Positions 45,507 to 54,244 of a DNA stretch of 64,000 nt are shown here, piece after piece. Every line of letters starts with the position of its first letter. Within the stretch, counting starts at the first letter, position 1. The DNA comes from DATKFM01 sp963851215. Lineage in GTDB: Bacteria > Pseudomonadota > Alphaproteobacteria > Dongiales > Dongiaceae. The translations under genes and the position numbers were made by a program. The notes beneath the pieces were generated by a model. It was not told the origin of the DNA. It did no database searches and saw only the letters and a list, made by a program, of their open reading frames with translations. Location of the stretch: contig CAWKOG010000017.1 of assembly GCA_963851215.1 (NCBI GenBank), forward strand, positions 310,001 through 374,000, in the 5' to 3' direction.

Positions 45507-47176
45507 CTTATGTGAAGCTCGCCGGCGGCCGCATCTTCGATCCCGCCAATCGCCGCAACGATGTCACCGGCGATATCTTCATCCATGACGGCCGCATCGT
45601 CGCCGATCCCGGTCCCGGCGCGAAGATTGACAAAGTCATCGACATCTCCGGCCGCGTCGTGATGGCCGGCGGCATCGACATCCACAGCCATATCTGCGGC
45701 GGCAAGATGAACCTGGCCCGCACGCTGATGACGGCGGAACACCGCGAGCATCAGACGCCGGCCACCGCCCTTACCCATGGCGGCAGCGGCCATATGACGC
45801 CGTCGGCGGCGATCACCGGCTACCGCTATGCCGAGATGGGCTATACCGCCGCCTTCGAGCCCGCGATGGTGGCCGCCAACGCGCGGCAGGCCCATGCCGA
45901 ATTGGCCGACACGCCGATGATCGACAAGGGCTGCTATGTCGTGCTCGGCAACGAGGATGCGTTCCTGCGCATGCTGGCGGAGAAGGCGCCGCAAGCGGCC
46001 ATCAACGACTATGTCGGCTGGATGGTGCAGGCGACCCAGGCCCTGGCGATCAAGGCGGTCAATCCCGGCGGCATCAGCGCCTTCAAATTCAATGGCCGCA
46101 ATCTCGGCTTCGAGAGCGCGAGCCCGCATTACGGCCTGACGCCCCATCGCATCGTGACCACGCTGGCCCAGGCGGCGCGCGATCTCGGCCTGACCCATCC
46201 GCTGCATCTCCACTGCAATGATCTCGGAGTGCCCGGCAATATCGACACGACCCTGCAGACCATCGGCGCCGTCGACGGCCTGCCGCTGCATCTGACCCAT
46301 GTACAGTTTCATGCCTATGGCACCGAGGGCGACCGGAAATTTTCCTCCGGCGCCGCGGCGATCGCCGAGGCCGTCAACAAGCGGCCGAACATCAGCATCG
46401 ATGTCGGACAGATCATGTTCGGCCAGACCATCACCGCGTCGGCCGATTCCATGTCGCAACACCGCAACCACGCGCTCGGCCGGCCGCGCAAATGGGTTTG
46501 CATGGATATCGAATGTCAGGCCGGCTGCGGCCTGGTGCCGTTCCAGTATCGCGACCGCAATTTCGTCAACGCGCTGCAATGGGCGATCGGGCTGGAGTTG
46601 CTGTTGCTGGTGGAAGATCCCTGGCGGGTCTTCCTGACCACCGATCATCCGAACGGCGCCCCCTTCACCACCTATCCCCATCTCATCCGGCTGCTGATGG
46701 ATCGCGACTTCCGTGACGACCGGCTGCGATCGGTCAACAAGCACGCCGCCGCCGCGAGCGCCTTGCGCAGCATCAAGCGGGAATATTCCCTGTCGGAGAT
46801 CGCCATCCTGACCCGCGCCGGGCCGGCCCGCATTCTCGGACTTGCCGGGCGTGGACATCTCGGGCCGGGTGCCGCCGCCGATATCGTGGTCTACAGCGAC
46901 CAGCCCGACCGCGAAGCGATGTTCGGCAAACCGGATTACGTCTTCAAGGACGGCCGGCTGGTCGTGCGCGACGGGAAGCTGATCGAAGTCACCTGGGGCG
47001 CCACCCATGTCGCCCGTCCCGCCTTCGATGGCGCCATGGATCGTCAGATGGGCGCCTATTTCGAGCGTTTTCAGACGATCCGCAGCGCCAATTTCCGTGT
47101 CGCCGACGGCGAGATCGAGGACGTTGCCGGCGGCCGCCTGGTCAAGCATGCACCGGCGGGAGCCCGCGCGTCGTGA
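45503..47176 (+). CDS. fhcA: Formyltransferase/hydrolase complex subunit FhcA (amidohydrolase)
   Basis: FhcA hydrolyses formyl-methanofuran to formate. The 557-residue amidohydrolase has the metal motif GGIDIHSHICGGKMN near residue 60, LTHPLHLHCNDLGVPGN, LPLHLTHVQFHAYGTEG and VFLTTDHPNGAPFTTYPHLI with the remaining histidine and aspartate ligands. Length matches bacterial FhcA. It overlaps fhcB upstream and fhcD downstream by four bases each, giving a tightly coupled fhcBADC unit. Confidence 0.97.
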   Translation: MTYVKLAGGRIFDPANRRNDVTGDIFIHDGRIVADPGPGAKIDKVIDISGRVVMAGGIDIHSHICGGKMNLARTLMTAEHREHQTPATALTHGGSGHMTPSAAITGYRYAEMGYTAAFEPAMVAANARQAHAELADTPMIDKGCYVVLGNEDAFLRMLAEKAPQAAINDYVGWMVQATQALAIKAVNPGGISAFKFNGRNLGFESASPHYGLTPHRIVTTLAQAARDLGLTHPLHLHCNDLGVPGNIDTTLQTIGAVDGLPLHLTHVQFHAYGTEGDRKFSSGAAAIAEAVNKRPNISIDVGQIMFGQTITASADSMSQHRNHALGRPRKWVCMDIECQAGCGLVPFQYRDRNFVNALQWAIGLELLLLVEDPWRVFLTTDHPNGAPFTTYPHLIRLLMDRDFRDDRLRSVNKHAAAASALRSIKREYSLSEIAILTRAGPARILGLAGRGHLGPGAAADIVVYSDQPDREAMFGKPDYVFKDGRLVVRDGKLIEVTWGATHVARPAFDGAMDRQMGAYFERFQTIRSANFRVADGEIEDVAGGRLVKHAPAGARAS

Positions 47177-48069
47177 AGATCAACGGCGTCGCCATCGACG
47201 ATACCTTTGCCGAAGCCTTCGGTATGCGGGCGACGCGTCTGATCATCACCGCCGACACGCCGGGTTGGGCGCAGACTGCGGCGGCGAGCCTCTGTGGCTT
47301 CGCAACCTCGGTGATCGCCTGCGGCTGCGAAGCCGCTATCGAACGCGAACTGCCGCCGGCCGAGACGCCGGACGGACGGCCCGGTATCGCCGTGTTGATG
47401 TTTTCCATGTCGCTCGCAGATCTGCAGAAGCAGGTCCGCGACCGCGTCGGCCAAAGCGTGCTGACGACGGCGGGCTCGGCCTGCTATTCCGGGATCGACG
47501 GCGAGGAGGCGGTCAAGATCGGCGGCGCCCTACGCTATTTCGGCGACGGCTTCCAGATCGCGAAGAAGGTCGGCGACCGGCGTTTCTGGCGCATTCCCGT
47601 GATGGATGGCGAGTTCGTCTGCGACGATCGTGCGGGCGTCGTGAAGGCCGTCGGCGGCGGCAACATCCTGATCGTAGCAAAATCGCGGGCCGCAGCGCTG
47701 GAGGCGGCAGAGCGCGCCGTCGCCGCCATGCGGAAGTTGCGTGATGTCATTCTGCCGTTCCCCGGCGGCATCGTCCGCTCCGGCTCCAAGGTCGGATCGA
47801 AGTACAAGGCGCTGGTCGCCTCCACCAACGATGCTTATTGCCCGACGTTGAAGGGCCAGACGGCGACGGCGCTTCCGCCTGAGGCCGCGTCGGTGCTGGA
47901 GATCGTCATCGACGGCCTGACGCCTGAGTCCGTGCAAGCGGCGATGCGCGCCGGCATTGCTGCCGCCTGCGGCGTTGGCGCTGCCGGCGGCATCATCAAT
48001 ATCAGCGCCGGCAACTACGGCGGCAAGCTGGGCAAGTTCCAGTTCCCCTTGCGGGAGATCATGGCGTGA
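47173..48069 (+). CDS. fhcD: Formylmethanofuran:H4MPT formyltransferase FhcD
   Basis: FhcD moves the formyl group from H4MPT to the methanofuran analogue. The 298-residue protein has the Ftr features MKINGVAIDDTFAEAFGMRA, RLIITADTPGWAQTAAASLC, GFATSVIACGCEAAIERELP, IPVMDGEFVCDDRAGV, LPFPGGIVRSGSKVGSKYK and GNYGGKLGKFQFPLREIM. It overlaps fhcA and fhcC by four bases. All family landmarks are intact. Confidence 0.97.
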   Translation: MKINGVAIDDTFAEAFGMRATRLIITADTPGWAQTAAASLCGFATSVIACGCEAAIERELPPAETPDGRPGIAVLMFSMSLADLQKQVRDRVGQSVLTTAGSACYSGIDGEEAVKIGGALRYFGDGFQIAKKVGDRRFWRIPVMDGEFVCDDRAGVVKAVGGGNILIVAKSRAAALEAAERAVAAMRKLRDVILPFPGGIVRSGSKVGSKYKALVASTNDAYCPTLKGQTATALPPEAASVLEIVIDGLTPESVQAAMRAGIAAACGVGAAGGIINISAGNYGGKLGKFQFPLREIMA

Positions 48070-48887
48070 GCGGCCTCACCTTCCGCCTGAAGGCCGCGCC
48101 GACTTGGCGCCTGGATATGTCGCCGCTGACGCCGAACCGGCTTGCCGGCATGAGTGCGCGCGACATCGGGCGGGTCGGCCTGCTCAGCGGCAACAGCCGG
48201 ATTCCCGCCGGCGACCTGTTCGACGTGGCGGCGGGCAATTCTGCCGACATCCGCGTCCAGAGCGACAGCGACAAGCTCGATTTCATCGGCAGCGGCATGG
48301 ACCGGGGCCGGTTGACGGTCGAGGGTTCCGCCGGCGCCTATTGCGGACTCAATCTCGCGGGTGGCGAACTCATCCTGCGCGGCCAGACGGGACCCTATGC
48401 CGCCGCCGGCATGACCGGCGGCAGCTTCGAAGCGACGGGCGATGTCGGCGACAACTTCGGCGGCGCCCTGCCGGGCGAAATGCGCGGCATGAGCGGCGGG
48501 ATCGCCATCCTGCGTGGCAATGCCGGGCAGAGGATCGGGGACCGCATGCGCCGGGGCACGATCATTGTCGAAGGCAATGTCGGCGCCTACGCCGCCTCAC
48601 GCATGATCGCCGGCACGATCATCGCGCTCGGCGCCACGGTCGGCGCCTATCCCGGCTTCGCCATGAAACGCGGGACGCTCATCCTCCGCGCCGCCGCGAA
48701 TCAGATGCTGCCGACCTTCGCGGATTGCGGGCGGCACGAGCTTGGATTCCTGAATCTGCTCTTTCTGCAGCTCCGTAATACGAGCAGTCAGCTCGATCAG
48801 TTGGCAGCGCAAACAAAGATTGTGCAGCGCAGGGTCGGCGATCAAGCCGCTGGCGGAAAGGGCGAATTGCTCTTCTGGCGCGACTGA
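48066..48887 (+). CDS. fhcC: Formyltransferase/hydrolase complex subunit FhcC
   Basis: FhcC is the beta-helix subunit of the complex, related to the C-terminal domain of glutamate synthase. The 273-residue protein shows the repeating GxxGxxxGxxMxGG helix pattern (for example GGELILRGQTGPYAAAGMTG, then GDVGDNFGGALPGEMRGMSG, GNAGQRIGDRMRRGTIIVEG). It ends the fhc operon. The last 40 residues (from LFLQLRNTSSQLDQL) are helical and less conserved. Confidence 0.95.
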   Translation: MSGLTFRLKAAPTWRLDMSPLTPNRLAGMSARDIGRVGLLSGNSRIPAGDLFDVAAGNSADIRVQSDSDKLDFIGSGMDRGRLTVEGSAGAYCGLNLAGGELILRGQTGPYAAAGMTGGSFEATGDVGDNFGGALPGEMRGMSGGIAILRGNAGQRIGDRMRRGTIIVEGNVGAYAASRMIAGTIIALGATVGAYPGFAMKRGTLILRAAANQMLPTFADCGRHELGFLNLLFLQLRNTSSQLDQLAAQTKIVQRRVGDQAAGGKGELLFWRD

Positions 48888-49123
48888 GGTTGCGGCGGGC
48901 AAGGCATTTCATATCGCACTGCGGAATAAATCCCGCTGCCGTCAAGAGAATCTTTCACGCAAATTTGTCACTGTGTTAGGCTCCTGCCGTCGTCTGGGCT
49001 GCCGGACGTCACGGGGGACTCTACAAAACAAGAAGCTGCACATGACGTGCCGGAGCGGCAGGGCACGTTTGCCTCCATCAAAGGCGGTCCTTGCGATTTT
49101 TCGCAACACATGACGGAGGAGTC

Positions 49124-49663
49124 ATGCCACAACTTGTCGCACTTTCTGTGAGTATCGCTGTACTTGGCGCCATCTGGGCCTTTCTGGCGCTCGGTCCGCT
49201 TGCTGGTTTTGTCCTGGTTTGGGCCGGATTCATTGCCTGGGGTTGCTTCTTTCACACCGGTGGCGATCAGAAGGCTCTGATCAAGACGATCTGCGGAAAC
49301 ATCTTCGGAATCGTCGTCGCCTGGATCGCATTGCTGCTCATCGTCAAGATCGGCGGCGGCCTAGTGGTCAATGCGATCATCGTCGGCATCACCGTGTTCT
49401 TCCTGGTGATTGTCGCGAAGATCGATCAACTGTCGGCTGTGCCCGCGAATGTCTATGGCTACGCGGCTACCGTCGCCTATTCGCTGCATCAACCGTCAGC
49501 GGCCGGCGCGACGCCCGACGTGATGGGATCCGGACCGCTATTCAGCCTGACCGCGCCGACCTTCGCCAATCCATTGGTTCTGTTGATCGTCTCCATGGTT
49601 CTGGGTGCCATCTTCGGCTTCGTTTCCGGTAAAGTAGCCGGCGCATTGACGAAGAAGGCGTGA
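49124..49663 (+). CDS. DUF1097 inner-membrane protein
   Basis: Started at ATG 49124 after a strong GGAGGAG site, the 179-residue protein has five or six hydrophobic segments (SVSIAVLGAIWAFLALGPLA, IFGIVVAWIALLLIVKIGGG, IIVGITVFFLVIVAKI, and a C-terminal PLVLLIVSMVLGAIFGFVSG). It matches the DUF1097 membrane family; transported substance unknown. It is not obviously part of the fhc transcript, being 236 bases downstream, and it ends at a bidirectional terminator. Confidence 0.85.
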   Translation: MPQLVALSVSIAVLGAIWAFLALGPLAGFVLVWAGFIAWGCFFHTGGDQKALIKTICGNIFGIVVAWIALLLIVKIGGGLVVNAIIVGITVFFLVIVAKIDQLSAVPANVYGYAATVAYSLHQPSAAGATPDVMGSGPLFSLTAPTFANPLVLLIVSMVLGAIFGFVSGKVAGALTKKA

Positions 49664-49694
49664 AGACGCTCTAGGAATCACGAACGCTCGAACT

Positions 49695-49725
49695 GACGCC
49701 GCCGCAGGTTTCTTGCGGCGGCGTC
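49695..49725. terminator. Bidirectional 12-bp hairpin terminator
   Basis: GACGCCGCCGCA and TGCGGCGGCGTC form a perfect 12-bp stem around a seven-base loop between the convergent DUF1097 and pabA genes. The right arm ends on the first base of the pabA stop. Runs of T are short in both directions, so it is a strong hairpin with a weak tail. Confidence 0.75.
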
Positions 49726-50315
49726 TATTCGGCGGCGCGCTGATCCGTGACTGACTTGCCGAGGAAATTGCGCAAGAGATCGTAGCCATGCTCGGTCAGC
49801 ACGGCTTCCGGATGGAATTGCAGTCCGACGATCGGATGGCGGCGATGGGCGAGCGCCATGATCTCGCCTTCCTGGCTTTCGGCCGTGATTACAAGATCTT
49901 CGGGCAGATCTTCTTTGGCGACTACCAGGGAATGGTACCGCGTCGCCCGCAGCGGATTTGGCAGGCTGGCGAAAATGCCGGCGCCATTGTGCCGGATCAT
50001 CGACGTCTTGCCATGCATCGGCCGCCGGGCGCGGACGATCCTGCCGCCGAAAGCCTGGCCGATGCTTTGATGGCCGAGGCAGACGCCCAGGATCGGAATG
50101 GACGGACCGAAGCGCCGCACCGTCGCCACGGAAATTCCGGCTTCATTGGGTGTGCAGGGACCGGGCGAGATCACGATGTGGGACGGTTTCAGCGCTGCGA
50201 TTTCGTCCAGGCTGAAGCCGTCATTGCGTACGACCTGCGTGGACCAGCCGAGTTCGCGAAGATAGCGCGCCAGGTTGTGGACGAAGGAGTCGTAATTGTC
50301 GATCACCAGGATCAT
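49725..50315 (-). CDS. pabA: Aminodeoxychorismate/anthranilate synthase amidotransferase PabA
   Basis: PabA hydrolyses glutamine and gives ammonia to PabB. The 196-residue class I glutamine amidotransferase has LVIDNYDSFVHNLARYLREL, the catalytic cysteine in LGVCLGHQSIGQAFGG, and HPIVGLQFHPEAVLTEHGYD with the histidine and glutamate of the triad. Position beside pabB and folP, near mptG, points to 4-aminobenzoate for folate and H4MPT rather than tryptophan. Its start lies inside the 3' end of pabB. Confidence 0.93.
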   Translation of the reverse strand: MILVIDNYDSFVHNLARYLRELGWSTQVVRNDGFSLDEIAALKPSHIVISPGPCTPNEAGISVATVRRFGPSIPILGVCLGHQSIGQAFGGRIVRARRPMHGKTSMIRHNGAGIFASLPNPLRATRYHSLVVAKEDLPEDLVITAESQEGEIMALAHRRHPIVGLQFHPEAVLTEHGYDLLRNFLGKSVTDQRAAE

Positions 50316-51783
50316 GACCGCCTCCCGGGCCGGTCAGCGCCGCAATCAAGGCCCGCGCCTTGGCGACCGTCTCGTCATATTCGTCCGCCGGGCGAGAATC
50401 CGCGACAATGCCGCCGCCCGCCTGGAACGTCACCATGCCGTCCTTGATGCCGTAGGTGCGGATGGTGATGCTGGTATCCATCGAGCCGTCAAAGCCGATA
50501 TAGCCGATGCTGCCGCAATAAGGGCCGCGGCGGGTCGGTTCGAGTTCCGCAATAATCTCCATCGCCCGGATCTTCGGGGCGCCGGTGATCGATCCCCCGG
50601 GGAAGCAGGCCGCCAGCAGATCGACCGCCGTCTTGCCCGGCTGCAATTCGCCGGTGACCGTCGACACCAGATGAAACACCGTGGCGAAGGTTTCGAGCTC
50701 GCACAGCCGCGGCACGTCGACCGATCCGTCGCGGCAGACACGGGAGAGATCGTTGCGCAGGAGGTCGACGATCATCACATTCTCGGCGCGGTCCTTCTCG
50801 CTGGCCAGAAGCTCGGCGGCCAGCACCTCATCCGCCTGGGGCGTCGATCCGCGCGGCCGGGTTCCCTTGATCGGGCAGGTTTCGACCTGACCATGCTGCA
50901 GTCTCAGGAAGCGTTCGGGCGACGCTGAAACGATCTCGACATCGCCAGACTTGATCAGGGCCGCAAATGGCGCAGGATTTATCTTTCGCAACCTGCGATA
51001 GAGATCGAAACCAGTGAGTCCCTTTGGCAGTCTTGCTTGCAAGCACTGTGAAAGGTTGGCTTGAAATATGTCGCCGGCGAGGATGTAGCTTATGACCCGC
51101 TCCACGGCGGTTTCATAACCGGGCTGCGTGAAGTTGGATTGCAATTCGACCCGTCCGCTTACCGGCGCCGGCTGCGGCAGCGTTGCCGCCGACTCGATCC
51201 GGCGAAGGATGTGGTTGAGTCTCTCAATTGCAAGTTGTTCTCGATTGGCCGCGTCGGCATTGGGAAATCCGCTCGAAAAAATCCAAGCGCGTTGCGCCTG
51301 ATGATCGACGGCGATGACGACATCGTGGAATCCGATCACCAAATCCGGAAACTGCATCTCGTCATAGCGCGCCATCGGCACGCGCTCCAGATGCTGCGCA
51401 AGCTCATAGCCGAAATAGCCGACCGCTCCGCCTTGAAACGGCGGCAGATCTGGCGCCGGCGAAAAGCTGAATCGGCTGAGCTGTTCATCCAGCAGTTGAA
51501 ACGGATTGCCCTGAAGTACGCGCTCGCCCAGGGCAATATTGCCATTCTTGCTGCTCAGAATCTGGAATGGCTCGATAGCGATATAGGAGTAGCGGCCGCG
51601 CTCGCCGTCGGTTACCGCGCTCTCCAGCAACACGGCATGGCGATCCCTGGCGAAGGGCGCAAAGAGTTCCAGCGGATCGCGATAGGCGATCTCCCGGACC
51701 AGCGGAGAAACAGCCTGGCCGGCAGCCGCGATATCGGGCACCCGCGGATGCGGCGGTATTTTCGGCAAGGTCTGTTGCATCAT
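50221..51783 (-). CDS. pabB: Aminodeoxychorismate synthase component I, PabB
   Basis: PabB converts chorismate plus ammonia to aminodeoxychorismate. Started at ATG 51783, the protein is 520 residues and has GRYSYIAIEPFQIL, the YILAGDIFQANLSQ segment, IVSASPERFLR, CPIKGTRPRG, VDLLRNDLSRVC, FPGGSITGAPKIRAMEII and FQAGGGIVADSRPADEYDET. These are chorismate-binding-family landmarks. The conserved part ends at about ALIAALTG; the remaining 35 residues overlap pabA out of frame by 95 bases and are probably the result of a one-base indel, since one shift would create a stop at the usual ATGA junction. Confidence 0.92.
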   Translation of the reverse strand: MMQQTLPKIPPHPRVPDIAAAGQAVSPLVREIAYRDPLELFAPFARDRHAVLLESAVTDGERGRYSYIAIEPFQILSSKNGNIALGERVLQGNPFQLLDEQLSRFSFSPAPDLPPFQGGAVGYFGYELAQHLERVPMARYDEMQFPDLVIGFHDVVIAVDHQAQRAWIFSSGFPNADAANREQLAIERLNHILRRIESAATLPQPAPVSGRVELQSNFTQPGYETAVERVISYILAGDIFQANLSQCLQARLPKGLTGFDLYRRLRKINPAPFAALIKSGDVEIVSASPERFLRLQHGQVETCPIKGTRPRGSTPQADEVLAAELLASEKDRAENVMIVDLLRNDLSRVCRDGSVDVPRLCELETFATVFHLVSTVTGELQPGKTAVDLLAACFPGGSITGAPKIRAMEIIAELEPTRRGPYCGSIGYIGFDGSMDTSITIRTYGIKDGMVTFQAGGGIVADSRPADEYDETVAKARALIAALTGPGGGHDPGDRQLRLLRPQPGALSSRTRLVHAGRTQ

Positions 51784-51857
51784 GGCGCCGCATTGTTCCC
51801 AGGCGCGGCGCAATGTGCAACATTTGAATGGAGCCGCCCATCGGCGCTAACCTATTC

Positions 51858-52985
51858 ATGCATATGGCAAAATCAGACCTGCCCGCGACCGCTCCGGAGA
51901 CTGCGCGCTGCTATCTGCGCCCGCTGGGGCTGTTCCGCCGCGGCGAGGAGGATAGCGCGGGCGAGTTTCCCCGGCTGCTTGGAGGTGCGCAGCGCATCGG
52001 CGCCTGGGAGATAACAATCCGCAACGGCGCGACAATCCAGCGAGCGGTCGCGACGGCGCCGGCCCTCAATGACTGGCGCGAACGGCAGCCGGCCGCCGTG
52101 AAGGCCAGGTTGGCGGTGCTAATCGATCGTTTGACCGCTTCGCGCTGGCACGCCATCGACCGGACGGATGCTGGGCCCTTGCTCATGGGCATCGTCAATG
52201 TGACGCCCGACAGTTTCTCCGACGGCGGCCGGCATGAAGATCCCGCGGCTGCCCTGGCCCACGCCCGCGAACTCGTCGACGCCGGGGCGCGTATCCTGGA
52301 TATCGGCGGGGAATCGACCCGGCCCGGTGCGGCGCCGGTATCTCCGCCTGATGAAATCCGGCGGGTGGTGCCGGTGCTTCAAGGGCTGCAGGATCTGCGT
52401 CAGGGTTCGCCGCGGATCATGCTCTCGATCGATACCCGGCATGCCGCCGTGATGAGGGCTGCGCTGCAGATCGGCGTGGATATCATCAACGACGTCACCG
52501 CCCTGACCGGCGACCTGGAGAGCTTCGCAGTCGCGGCCAGGAGCAGCGCCGATATCGCGCTCATGCATATGCAAGGCGAGCCGCCGACCATGAACCAGGC
52601 GCCGGTTTATGCCGACGTCCTGTTGGATGTCTTCGACTATCTGGAGTCGCGCATCGCGGCCTGCGTAGCGGCGGGAATCCCTCGCGACAAGCTGATCGTG
52701 GACCCCGGCATCGGCTTCGGCAAAAAGAGCGCCGAAAATCTGGCGATCCTGCGCAATCTCGCCCTCTTCCACGGCCTCGGCTGCCGGACGCTCCTGGGTG
52801 CGTCGCGAAAGGGTTTCGGGGCGAAAACTCAGGCGCTGGCGCCCCGGGATCGGCTGCCGACATCCCTGGCGGCGGCTGTGTCGGCGGCAGCGCAGGGCTT
52901 TCATATGCTGCGCGTGCACGACGTGGCGGAGACAAAGCAGGCGCTGGAAATCTGGCGGCGCATCGCCGAAAACTCAACGGATTGA
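51858..52985 (+). CDS. folP: Dihydropteroate synthase FolP
   Basis: FolP joins hydroxymethyl-dihydropterin to aminobenzoate. The core has LLMGIVNVTPDSFSDGG, ILDIGGESTRPGA, IMLSIDTRHAAVMRAA, VDPGIGFGKKSAENL and LLGASRKGFG. The product is about 375 residues, about 95 longer than usual, because of an N-terminal extension (from MAKSDLPATAPETARCYLRP) also seen in other alphaproteobacteria. Start choice among ATGs at 51828, 51858 and 51864 is uncertain as none has a ribosome site. It diverges from pabB, 74 bases away. Confidence 0.93.
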   Translation: MHMAKSDLPATAPETARCYLRPLGLFRRGEEDSAGEFPRLLGGAQRIGAWEITIRNGATIQRAVATAPALNDWRERQPAAVKARLAVLIDRLTASRWHAIDRTDAGPLLMGIVNVTPDSFSDGGRHEDPAAALAHARELVDAGARILDIGGESTRPGAAPVSPPDEIRRVVPVLQGLQDLRQGSPRIMLSIDTRHAAVMRAALQIGVDIINDVTALTGDLESFAVAARSSADIALMHMQGEPPTMNQAPVYADVLLDVFDYLESRIAACVAAGIPRDKLIVDPGIGFGKKSAENLAILRNLALFHGLGCRTLLGASRKGFGAKTQALAPRDRLPTSLAAAVSAAAQGFHMLRVHDVAETKQALEIWRRIAENSTD

Positions 52986-53178
52986 GCCCGTTTGGCAGTT
53001 TAGACCAATTCCAAACCACTCACCTGGGTCTTCAATCGAGGCAGGTTCATTACGAACAAGCGCTTGCGGGCCATCCGCCGCCGCGCTTTGATACCAACTC
53101 GATAAGAACGGGCTTTGCACTGAGGCTAGGTATCGAAGGCAGACCCGAGCAAAACAAGTCCAGCAGGGAGATAAATGC

Positions 53179-54150
53179 ATGAGTTACAAATTACGCACCA
53201 CCGCCATTGCCGCGGCGCTCGCGGCGGCCGTGATGGCGGGTGGGGGCAGCCCGGCGACGGCGGCGGCGCCGGAATCGTCTGACCCCATCAAGATCGCGCT
53301 GTTCGATTGGACCAGCGTGAACATCAACGCCAACATCCTCGGCGGCATCCTGAAGCGGCTCGGCTACAATGTCGAATACGTCCCGGCGGACTACATTTCC
53401 AGCATGACCACCGGCCTGACGACCGGCGACATCACCATCGCCCTGGAGTATTGGGATACGACGGCCGGCGAAGCCATGGCGGCCTCCGATGCCACCGGAA
53501 AGACGGAGCGTCTCGGCGCGCTCGGACCGAAGGCGAAAGAGGAATGGTGGTATCCCCTCTATATGAAGGACAAATGCCCGGGCCTGCCGAACTGGGAAGC
53601 GTTGAAGGATCCAGCCTGTGCCGCGGCCTTCGCGACGCCGGATACGGCGCCGAACGGCCGCTACCTCGGCGGCCCCGTCACCTGGGAAGGCTTCGACGAC
53701 GAGCGGGTGCAGGCGCTGGGCCTGCCCTTCACGGTCATCCATGCCGGCACCGATGCGGCGATGTTCGCCGAGCTGGCCTCCGCCATCGAGCGCAAGGCGC
53801 CGATCATGATGTGGATCTACTCGCCCCACTGGGCGCCCGCGAAGTATGAAGGCGAATGGGTGGAGTTCCCGGAACACACGCCGGAGTGCTATACCGACCC
53901 GGCTTGGGGTTCCAACAAGGACATGGCGTATGACTGCGGCAAGCCCTTCGGCGAGATCTGGAAGTATTCCTGGATCGAGCTGAAGACCAAGTGGCCGGTC
54001 GCCTACAACGTGGCGAAAAACTACAGCATGGACGCCAAGGAATTGGGTCTGTTGGGCGGCCAGGTCGACCTCGACGGCAAGACGATCGAGGAAGTCGCGG
54101 AAGCCTGGATCGTCGCCAACGAGGCTAAGTGGCAAGCCTGGGCGAAATAG
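53179..54150 (+). CDS. proX: Glycine betaine/proline ABC substrate-binding protein
   Basis: The 323-residue protein has a signal peptide (TTAIAAALAAAVMAGGGSPA) and the OpuAC/ProX pattern: KIALFDWTSVNINANILGGI, YVPADYISSMTTGLTTGDIT, LEYWDTTAGEAMA and MMWIYSPHWAPAKYEGEWVE, the last contributing aromatic residues of the quaternary-ammonium box. It is the first gene of a proXVW operon for osmoprotection or choline-type uptake. Ribosome site AGGGAG precedes the ATG. Confidence 0.93.
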   Translation: MSYKLRTTAIAAALAAAVMAGGGSPATAAAPESSDPIKIALFDWTSVNINANILGGILKRLGYNVEYVPADYISSMTTGLTTGDITIALEYWDTTAGEAMAASDATGKTERLGALGPKAKEEWWYPLYMKDKCPGLPNWEALKDPACAAAFATPDTAPNGRYLGGPVTWEGFDDERVQALGLPFTVIHAGTDAAMFAELASAIERKAPIMMWIYSPHWAPAKYEGEWVEFPEHTPECYTDPAWGSNKDMAYDCGKPFGEIWKYSWIELKTKWPVAYNVAKNYSMDAKELGLLGGQVDLDGKTIEEVAEAWIVANEAKWQAWAK

Positions 54151-54189
54151 GCCCACGGCGTAGTCTGCCTCAGTGTGTTTTGTTGACGG

Positions 54190-54217
54190 GTGAGCGGACG
54201 AGTTTTCGTCCGCTCAC
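54190..54217 (+). terminator. Attenuator hairpin between proX and proV
   Basis: GTGAGCGGACGA, a four-base GTTT loop and TCGTCCGCTCAC give a perfect 12-bp stem 40 bases after the proX stop. Only TT follows, so full termination is unlikely; partial termination or RNA protection would keep proX mRNA above proVW, as is common for binding-protein genes. Confidence 0.75.
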
Positions 54218-54244
54218 TTCAATTGGTGTAAATCGTTGAATGGT

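Noticed and set aside
45368..47149. 593-codon minus-strand frame opposite fhcA
   Set aside because: Shadow of a conserved fhcA gene in high-GC DNA.
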